NCBI GenBank assembly: GCA_045617585.1
Contig: JAZLIW010000088.1
Span: 1-9,856 of the forward strand
Direction of reading: 5' to 3'
Length of the DNA: 9,856 bases
From: CAKRZE01 sp045617585
GTDB lineage: Bacteria > Bacillota > Clostridia > Oscillospirales > CAG-272
This document shows positions 1 through 6,500 of this stretch, piece after piece. The position numbers were made by a program, and so were the translations under genes. The notes beneath the pieces are model-generated. The model was not told the DNA's origin, did not search any database, and saw nothing but the letters and a program-made list of their open reading frames with translations. Position 1 is the stretch's first letter. Each line of letters begins with the position of its first letter.

Positions 1-46
1 CGTCTGTATCGGGAGAACGGATTCGGTCGTCGTTTTATCGGGGAGA

Positions 47-1549
47 TCAGCCGAACAGATCCATTTTGTCGATCTGCTCCTCAAACTTGAGCATATCGGA
101 TTCGATCTTGTTCTTGGAGGAGGCGTAGGTGGATTCGATCGTGTACTTGCCCGGATAGTTCTTCGGGAAGTAGAGCAGGGTGTCCGCGAAGCCGCCGAAA
201 TTGAAGATATCGCCGATATCGATGACGCGGTTGGCGAAGATGATGTCCAGCATTTCCTGAGACTCGTCGTCGCGCGCGCTCTTGCCCTTCAGGGTGACGT
301 CGTAATACGCCTGCGTCAGATCGTAGTAGGACGCCGCCGCCATCGCTTCCATGATGAAGCCGACGGTTTCGAGGTCCTGTTCGCAGCGGAGGACCGACAT
401 AAGACCGGTCGTGTGACGGGACAGAAGGCTCAGATGGGTCTCCTGCGTTTCGTCGTATTTCGGCGCGGGCAGGATACCGAAATTGACCGCTTCTTCACCG
501 CGCATCGCACGGGCGTCATCCATACGCATCCAGAAGAACAGACCGTGACCGTCGATGAAGAGCTGACGGTAATAGTTGTCGTCCTGATTGTTGATCATGT
601 GGTGGTTCATGAACGTGTCGTCGTACATGATGTCAAGGACCGCAGAGAAGACGTCGAAGCTGTCCTCGTCTCCGAAGACGTATTCGGGCATATCGTATTC
701 GTCCTTCTCGGTCAGACGGCCGCCGCCGCCGTAGAAGAAGGTGGAGGTGACGTCAACGCCGCCGAGGAAGCCGAAGATATCGTCGCTTTCCTTCATTTTG
801 GAGTCGCCGTTGATGTCGCCGTCGAAGCTGGTCATCTGATCGTAGAAATTGTCGAAGGTCCAGGTGCCTTCCTTGACGAACTCGTAGAGGTTGGGCAGAT
901 CGTAGTCGATCGCAAACTGCTTATTGAAGGCGGTCGCCGCGGTCGCGTCCTCGTCAATGATATTGTAAGAGGACGCCATCAGGAAGGTATGCTCCGCGAA
1001 GGAAAGCTCTTTGCGGACGCGGTTGTCCCAATAGGGCTTGTCGAAGTTACAGTACTCGAACGAGGTCTCAAAATCGACGAGGGAACCGCCGGTGGTGAAG
1101 CCGGGCGTTTCCGAAAGGAGCAGATAGACGACGTCGTAGATATCGTCGCTGGTGTTGACGAACTGACGTACCTTGGAGTTCAGCTCGGTGTGCTCCATTT
1201 CGACGAACTCGATCTCAAAATCGTACTTGTCGGTCAGACGGGTGTTTCTCGAGTAGACCGCGTCGTTGATCGGGTCGGCATTCGTATTTTCCGCGTAGAT
1301 GTCGATGTTGCGGCGGGTCTCCCAGCCGTTGACGTACCAGTGCGCGACGGAATAGAGATAGCCGTCGAGGTCAAGATCCGGAAGGTCGGCGGTGACGCGG
1401 GTCTCTTCCGGTCCCTGCGTTTCATTGCCGGGCGCCTTCGTTTCCTTGGCGGGATCATCGGGCTGATCCGTGCAGGCGAGCATGACGCCGCAGAGGGATA
1501 GCACGATCAGGAGAAGGGAGAGGATTTTCGCAGATACAGAGTGTTTCAT
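47..1549 (-). CDS. Extracellular solute-binding lipoprotein (sugar-type SBP-like)
   Basis: Predicted 500-residue secreted lipoprotein that probably captures a solute at the outer face of the membrane for an ABC importer. The start at 1549 is preceded by AAAGGA at good spacing. The longer frame back to 1591 would begin upstream of the predicted transcription start (about 1575), so it is rejected. Residues 1-25 are a signal peptide (KHSVSAK, then a hydrophobic run) ending in V-M-L-A-C, which makes Cys26 the likely lipidated residue. A Pro/Glu/Thr-rich linker follows to about residue 55. The remainder has the aromatic and acidic composition and periodic layout of cluster-1-type binding proteins, and the phrase FGILPAPKYDE (358-368) is typical of that fold. 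Residues 243-254 form a calcium-loop pattern (D243, D245, N247, G248, D249, E254). No permease or ATPase gene is visible, so the substrate cannot be named. The family call is by pattern recognition only; the secreted lipoprotein assignment is firmer than the solute-binding role. Confidence 0.82.
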   Translation of the reverse strand: MKHSVSAKILSLLLIVLSLCGVMLACTDQPDDPAKETKAPGNETQGPEETRVTADLPDLDLDGYLYSVAHWYVNGWETRRNIDIYAENTNADPINDAVYSRNTRLTDKYDFEIEFVEMEHTELNSKVRQFVNTSDDIYDVVYLLLSETPGFTTGGSLVDFETSFEYCNFDKPYWDNRVRKELSFAEHTFLMASSYNIIDEDATAATAFNKQFAIDYDLPNLYEFVKEGTWTFDNFYDQMTSFDGDINGDSKMKESDDIFGFLGGVDVTSTFFYGGGGRLTEKDEYDMPEYVFGDEDSFDVFSAVLDIMYDDTFMNHHMINNQDDNYYRQLFIDGHGLFFWMRMDDARAMRGEEAVNFGILPAPKYDETQETHLSLLSRHTTGLMSVLRCEQDLETVGFIMEAMAAASYYDLTQAYYDVTLKGKSARDDESQEMLDIIFANRVIDIGDIFNFGGFADTLLYFPKNYPGKYTIESTYASSKNKIESDMLKFEEQIDKMDLFG

Positions 1550-1581
1550 TGTCTTGTCCTTTCCATAGATTAGATAAAGAT

Positions 1582-1610
1582 ATTTTAACACGGAAGCGGG
1601 TACTTGTCAA
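1582..1610 (-). promoter_or_regulatory. SigA-type promoter of the solute-binding lipoprotein gene
   Basis: Read on the minus strand, TTGACA (1610-1605) is separated by exactly 17 bases from TAAAAT (1587-1582). The -10 box is preceded by TGT, giving an extended -10. The transcription start would be near 1575, leaving a 5' UTR of roughly 26 bases that carries the ribosome binding site for the start at 1549. Confidence 0.75.
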
Positions 1611-1686
1611 CGTCGCGAAATAAAATAGGGGATTTCAACAAAGGAGCGTGTCTCGTTTTGGAGGAACTGTCAGCACCTGAACGCGG

Positions 1687-2481
1687 TCAGGACCGGAGAA
1701 AGAACGCGGCGAGCCGCTCTCTGTAATCCGGTGCTTCGTCGTAGACCGCGTGCCCGTACCCCTCGTAGAGATACGATTCGCAGCCGAGCCGCGCGGCGAT
1801 CTCCCTTGTTCCTTCCGCGCCCGTCACGCGGTCCTCCAGCGCACCGAGGGCGAGGACGGGGCAGGAGATGCGGGCAAGCTCTTCCCGGAATTCAAATCCG
1901 AGGCAGGCGCGGACAAGAATGCCGAAGCGGCGCATCTCCTCCGGCGTCCCCTCTTCCTCGAACGCATGGAAGATCTCACGGTAAGAATCGAAATACGCGG
2001 GGGAATAGACCAGCTCGTTCACGCGGTGATTGAGGGCACGCACGTCACCCCGGTCGGCGAGCGCGATCCATTCCGTGAATACGGCACGGGAAATATCGTT
2101 CTGCGTGCAGAGAGAAGAACCGAGCACGAGCCGGGAGACGAGCGCAGGATGGCGCGCGGCGAGGACCGACGCGATCATTCCGCCCTGCGAGGCACCGAAG
2201 ACGCACGCGTCCCGGAGCCCGAGGACCTCCATCGCGGCGGCAGTGTCCTCCGCCATGTCGGCTGTGGTATGACCGGGTCTGAGAACGCGGTTCCGATCGA
2301 ACAGCCAGACAGTGAAATCGTCCGTAAAGGAACGGTAAACCTCCGCGACCGCCGAAGCGGAAAGAAGGACGGAACGAAGGCTGACCCCGGGCAGGATCAG
2401 AAGGATACGCTTGCCGCTGCCGAACACGGCGTATTCGGTGATACCGCGCGCGGTAACGGCGCTGAGGAGAGAAACGTCCAT
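1687..2481 (-). CDS. Alpha/beta hydrolase
   Basis: 264-residue soluble alpha/beta-fold hydrolase, probably cytoplasmic because no signal peptide is seen. The nucleophile elbow is G-A-S-Q-G-G with Ser98. The acid is probably Asp217 (ALGALEDRVT) and the base His244 (GYGHAVYDEAP), so the catalytic triad is complete and correctly ordered. The segment from about 125 to 195 is the helical cap. The usual His-Gly of the oxyanion strand is replaced by LPGVS at residues 30-34. The start at 2481 follows GGAGG with a 7-base spacer. The frame continues upstream to 2652, but that stretch contains the promoter and has a poor, Phe/Pro-rich composition, so it is not coding. The substrate (ester, lactone or other) cannot be inferred. 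The gene is divergent from the pilus operon, and nothing ties it functionally to that operon. Confidence 0.87.
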   Translation of the reverse strand: MDVSLLSAVTARGITEYAVFGSGKRILLILPGVSLRSVLLSASAVAEVYRSFTDDFTVWLFDRNRVLRPGHTTADMAEDTAAAMEVLGLRDACVFGASQGGMIASVLAARHPALVSRLVLGSSLCTQNDISRAVFTEWIALADRGDVRALNHRVNELVYSPAYFDSYREIFHAFEEEGTPEEMRRFGILVRACLGFEFREELARISCPVLALGALEDRVTGAEGTREIAARLGCESYLYEGYGHAVYDEAPDYRERLAAFFLRS

Positions 2482-2508
2482 ACGGAAACCTCCGGAAATG
2501 TTTTCACC

Positions 2509-2537
2509 ATTATAGCAGAAAAAAGCAGGAAAAGCAA
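2509..2537 (-). promoter_or_regulatory. SigA-type promoter of the hydrolase gene
   Basis: On the minus strand, TTGCTT (2537-2532) is followed after 17 bases by a perfect TATAAT (2514-2509). TGC directly before the -10 makes it an extended -10. Transcription would start near 2502, giving a short 5' UTR of about 20 bases with the GGAGG site for the start at 2481. Confidence 0.75.
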
Positions 2538-2721
2538 GAGATAAGGATGGGAACCTCCGAATCGGAAAAATGAAGGAAGAAAAAAGATAACGCTCGGTAT
2601 ATTTTGGATAGTAAAATATGATTGAGGGACGAAAAAGAAACGGATTACCCATTCAAAAGGGGAAAACGGATAGAAATGAGACACAATAATGTGAACGAAT
2701 TGTAAATTAACGTGATTTCAC

Positions 2722-2750
2722 TTGCCATATCAACATAACGGTGATATAAT
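2722..2750 (+). promoter_or_regulatory. SigA-type promoter of the pilus operon
   Basis: TTGCCA (2722-2727), a 17-base spacer, and TATAAT (2745-2750) with an upstream TG at 2742-2743 (extended -10). This is the only convincing rightward promoter in the window, so the signal peptidase, tip protein and pilin genes are probably cotranscribed from it. The predicted transcription start is about 2757, which leaves a leader of about 110 bases before the GTG start at 2869. The small inverted repeat at 2712-2721 next to the -35 is a possible regulator site. Confidence 0.8.
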
Positions 2751-2761
2751 ACAAAAGAATT

Positions 2762-2866
2762 ATGAGTTTTTCTGCCCGAAAAGGAACGGGAGGACTGTTT
2801 CTTGCGGTAAAATGCCGTATATGCAAGTTATTTCCCGGCTTCCTGCATAATTTCACGGAGGACTGA
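2762..2866 (+). CDS. Possible 34-residue leader ORF upstream of the signal peptidase
   Basis: An ATG at 2762 opens a 34-codon frame whose TGA (2864-2866) lies two bases before the GTG start of the signal peptidase at 2869. The GGAGG of the signal peptidase is therefore inside the last codons of this ORF. The predicted transcription start is only about 5 bases upstream, so no ribosome binding site is possible and translation would have to be near-leaderless. The peptide is basic at the front and hydrophobic/Cys-containing in the middle (K-C-R-I-C-K), with no recognisable family. An open frame of this length can occur by chance. The terminal position next to the downstream start is what makes translational coupling or attenuation worth considering. 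Confidence 0.25.
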   Translation: MSFSARKGTGGLFLAVKCRICKLFPGFLHNFTED

Positions 2867-2868
2867 AA

Positions 2869-3453
2869 GTGAGCAAAAAGGGGAAAGTATCGGTTGCCGG
2901 ACTGAATGAACTGGAAGTTGAGCTCAGCCGCGTTACGTACCGTACCCGCTTTGTGAAACTGCTGCGCAGCACGGTCTATACGCTGATCGTGGTCGCGGCA
3001 GCGGCGGTGCTCGTCGCCGTCCTGTTCATGCCGGTCATCCGGATCTACGGCAATTCGATGACGCCAACCATCGCGGAAGGGCAGATCGTCGTCTCCGTCA
3101 AGGGGACGGATGTGGAGCGCGGCGATATCGTCGGCGTCTATTACGGCAGTAAACTGCTGATCAAGCGGTGCATCGCCACCGCGGGACAGTGGGTGGATAT
3201 CGACGATGACGGCAACGTCTACGTGGACGGAGAACTCATTGACGAGCCTTACCTCACGGAAAAGGCTCTTGGCAATACGAATATAACGTTACCGTATCAG
3301 GTCCCCGAAACATCGATCTTCGTGATGGGGGACCACCGCTCCGAGTCGGTCGACAGCCGCAACACCTCGGTCGGCTGCATCGACGTGGACAACGTGGTAG
3401 GGAAAATACTGTTCAGGGTCTGGCCGCTTGACGTGTTCGGCGCGTTGAACTGA
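2869..3453 (+). CDS. lepB: Type I signal peptidase (pilus-locus associated)
   Basis: 194-residue membrane-bound peptidase that removes signal peptides from exported proteins at the outer face of the membrane. One transmembrane segment spans about residues 36-58. The family boxes are all present: GNSMTPT with nucleophile Ser63, RGDIV (84-88), LIKRCIATAG with general base Lys99, and GDHRSESVDSR (154-164). The Ser/Lys dyad marks it as the prokaryotic (P-) type, not the Ser/His SipW type. It is short for the family, with a small lid region. The start is GTG, with GGAGG seven bases upstream. It is the first gene of the pilus operon, 60 bases ahead of the tip protein. Some streptococcal pilus loci carry a signal-peptidase homologue (SipA) that has lost its catalytic residues and acts as an assembly factor. 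Here both residues are retained, so real peptidase activity on the pilin precursors is expected. Confidence 0.94.
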   Translation: MSKKGKVSVAGLNELEVELSRVTYRTRFVKLLRSTVYTLIVVAAAAVLVAVLFMPVIRIYGNSMTPTIAEGQIVVSVKGTDVERGDIVGVYYGSKLLIKRCIATAGQWVDIDDDGNVYVDGELIDEPYLTEKALGNTNITLPYQVPETSIFVMGDHRSESVDSRNTSVGCIDVDNVVGKILFRVWPLDVFGALN

Positions 3454-3494
3454 ACCCTTCATTATTATAGTGATAACAGAAAACCGTAATAAAA

Positions 3495-3510
3495 GCCCGA
3501 ATTAACGGGC
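3495..3510. other. GC-rich hairpin abutting the tip-protein ATG
   Basis: GCCCG (3495-3499) and CGGGC (3506-3510) form a perfect 5-bp GC-rich stem around AATTAA, ending three bases before the ATG at 3514. Read on the minus strand the hairpin is followed by TTTTATTA, the layout of a weak intrinsic terminator that could stop antisense transcription. On the plus strand it has no following T-run, so it is not a terminator for the operon. It occupies the place where the ribosome binding site of the ATG should be. Confidence 0.45.
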
Positions 3511-3513
3511 AGC

Positions 3514-6500
3514 ATGAACAAACCGGACTTCATTGTCCCGCCCGAAAGGGAAATCCAGGAGAACGATTTGAAAACCATTGCAGAAACGAGAGCTGAACAA
3601 CTGAATATCGAGCACCGCAGACACGCTGTCTGGCTTCGGTTCGTGACGGTCCTTGCGGCGATCGTGGTCTTCTGCACGACGTATGCGCTGATCATTCCCG
3701 CGATCACCTGGGAAAAGACGCTGATCTGTGAACGCGAGGAGCACGTCCATTCCGACGTCTGTTATGAAGACGGCGTTCTGGTCTGCGGCAAGGAAGTGCA
3801 CGTCCATACGGACGCCTGCTTCGACGCGCCTCCGGCAGCGGAAGGCGGGTATTCCTGTGGTAAGGCGGAACACACGCACGGGCCGGACTGTTACTTTGAG
3901 GACGGAACGCTGAAATGTACGCTGGAAGAGCACGTTCACAATCCCAAATGCGTGAAGATCGATCTGGCGACGGCAGTCAGAAAACTGTTTGCGGCGCCGG
4001 AGGAAAATCCGCCTGACGTCAGGCATTACGTAGATCCGTCAACGAAAAACGGGCTTGACGCGAAATTCCGTGTGGACGGAGAGTATACAGCGGACAATGA
4101 CGGCAAGGTCGTTGCGGACAAAACGGTCGAATGGAACGGCGATACAAAGGAATCCTTCAAGGTCACGCTTTCGGCGCTCGGTCAGTCCTATCAGGAACTG
4201 GTCGACGTGATGGAGCGGATGCATCCCGACGTGCTGTTCGTCGTGGATATGTCGACCTCGACCTATCGCAATTTCATGAAGAATGAGAACGGCTCCGATT
4301 CCTCTTATACGATCCTGGAAGGGATCCAGAGCGCACTCAATAATTCCATTGATATGCTGCTCGAAAAGGACCCGCTGACCCGGATCGGTATCGTCAGTTT
4401 CAACGCATCCTCCAATTACGGACTGAAGCTGGATATGGGGTATTATCTGCGCTTGCCCTCGGATCAGAACAAGGAATACGTCAAACTCTGGAAGGGCAAC
4501 AGTTCGGACCGATCCAGTTATTCCCTGTATTTCAATCAGAATTTCCAAAAAGCCAAATTTGACGGCGTTTCCGTCGACGGTGACCCCATTCTTTCCGCGA
4601 ACGGCTACGTAAACGCCAACGGATCAAATACCAGATATGCGACTGCGTCCGGTACGTATACGCAGGGCGGTCTTTATACCGGTGAGGGCGTATTTACGAA
4701 TCTGTTCAACGGTATGACCGATCTGGAGCGGTCCCTGCGCGCGCCCGCCATGATCCTGATCACGGACGGTGAGCCGACGCAGTATACCAGAAACTGGAAA
4801 GCGCCCGAGACAAATTCAACCGCTTCGAGCAACACGGGCTCAAGACCTGGCTATTTCACGGTCATGACTGCGATCGGCGTCAAATCGAGACTGACTGATC
4901 TTTACGACGATTATAACAACACCTTCCGCCTTTATACGGTCGGACCCGGTGTCGTTACGAAATACGGCAGAGCGGTCCTCGATCCCTTCGGTTACAGTGA
5001 AGACCTCGATCCCGTGACGGGTGAAAAACTGACCAATCTGGAAGCCTGCGACGGCGATACCGGCAACAATAAAGGTTATTATCCCGGCGACGATTTTTAT
5101 GAGGATATGATGAACGGCTTCACCGCCGGAGGGAATTCCTACCTGCCCTACGAACAGGAGCTGGCAAAGGAAGGGTACTCCGCGGATTACGCCGATTATG
5201 CCGACTGGTCCATGTCCGGCAGTCTGACGATCGAAAAACTGAACAAGGGGATGCAGAAGATCATCGACGACATTACCGCGATCCCCCGCCCGATCCTCGT
5301 TTCCTCCCATTCATCGATGCCGAACATGATCGATCCGGAATCCTTCGTGGAATTCACCGACGTTCTCGGCGACGGGATGACCGTCGTCGGAACCCCGGTC
5401 CTCTATTATAACGGAGACGCGTACAACGGGAAACTGATCTCCGAAGGGGTCACCTCGTCCGACAGTGACCGCCGCTTCCGCGGCTGGGATTACACCCTTT
5501 ACAGCTTTACCGGAAAGGTCACGGAGGAAAGTACCAATCATACGATCGACCTCTCCGAGATCAGGGCGTACGTCCTGAAGGATCCCGATACGGGGAAGCG
5601 CGTCGTGGAGTGGCTGTTCCCGGCAGAGCATCTGCCGATCATTTTCCATGACTGGAGAGCGAGCGGAGACGAACCGGAATTCCGTACGGTCGAACCGATC
5701 CGGCTTGCTTTTGACGTCAAGACGATCAGTGGTCTTGAACCGGGACATTGGTATTACTCCAACAGTACCGATGAGATCACGACCTGCACGTTTGAGGTCG
5801 ACCCGGCGAATCCCTACAAAAATGAATTCGGCGGGGAAGAGGAAAAATCCGCAAACAATACCGAGACGGATGAGAACGTTTCGTCCTATTCCAAAGCCGG
5901 CAGTAAGGTGACGGTCACGCTCGGCAACAACGGTAAGATCTTCCTCGATCATTTTGATCTCTACGTGAAGAAGGTCTGGGCAGACAGCAAAAATCACGAT
6001 TCCGATTCCGTGACCGTGAAGCTGTACCGCAATAACGCCTACACGGGTAAGTCCGTCACGCTGAAAAAGTCAACCGGCTGGACGGGCGTGTTTGAGGATC
6101 TGGACGCGTATGACGCAGGCGGCGCCGTATACGATTATTCCGTCAGGGAAGACGCCCTGACCGGAACGTATGCCTCCTATATCACCGTTTACCGTAAGAA
6201 TCAGGAATTCGAATACCACAGACAGTGGACCGAGGACGTATATACCTATTCTTATTCCTGGAAAGACATCTGGAATCTTGGCGGAAGCGGGACCGGAAAC
6301 GACTTCAATACGACGGATACCTACCGTCTGCGTTTGTACAGCAGCGGAACGACGGATACAACGCTGACGAATAATAACGGTTCGCTTTCGTTGACTGAGA
6401 TGATATCTTCCAATCCGCAGATATCCGCTGCTTATACCAAACAGCAATGGAAGTTTGAAAAGGACGGTTCCGGCAACTGGTATCTGAAGAGCGTATTTGA

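Larger units (their letters stand above)
2482..2868. other. Divergent intergenic region between hydrolase and pilus operon
   Basis: 387 bases without a conventional gene. It is visibly more AT-rich than the flanking coding DNA. It holds the leftward hydrolase promoter (2509-2537), the rightward operon promoter (2722-2750), and the transcribed leader of the signal peptidase gene with a small ORF (2762-2866). A short inverted repeat GTGA-TT-TCAC at 2712-2721 touches the upstream edge of the rightward -35 box and could be an operator, but it is only 4 bases per arm. Between about 2540 and 2700 I see nothing recognisable: no hairpin with a T-run, no RNA gene and no plausible reading frame with a ribosome binding site. 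Confidence 0.7.

Noticed and set aside
413..1501. 362-codon plus-strand ORF opposite the solute-binding lipoprotein
   Set aside because: It is antisense to a gene with a signal peptide, ribosome binding site and promoter. Its Val/Arg/Asp-rich composition is what the reverse complement of GC-rich third positions produces, and no ribosome binding site or domain is visible.
1611..1686. Rho-independent terminator after the hydrolase gene
   Set aside because: No stable stem followed by a T-run could be found on the minus strand. GGTC/GACC at 1686-1695 overlaps the stop codon and has a loop too small to matter.
1750..2544. 264-codon plus-strand ORF opposite the hydrolase
   Set aside because: It mirrors the hydrolase gene and runs across the hydrolase promoter. 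It has Arg/Glu-rich low-complexity composition and no recognisable motif.
2482..2652. N-terminal extension of the hydrolase to an ATG at 2652
   Set aside because: The extension contains the hydrolase promoter and ribosome binding site, and its Phe/Pro/Ser-rich translation is unlike a hydrolase.
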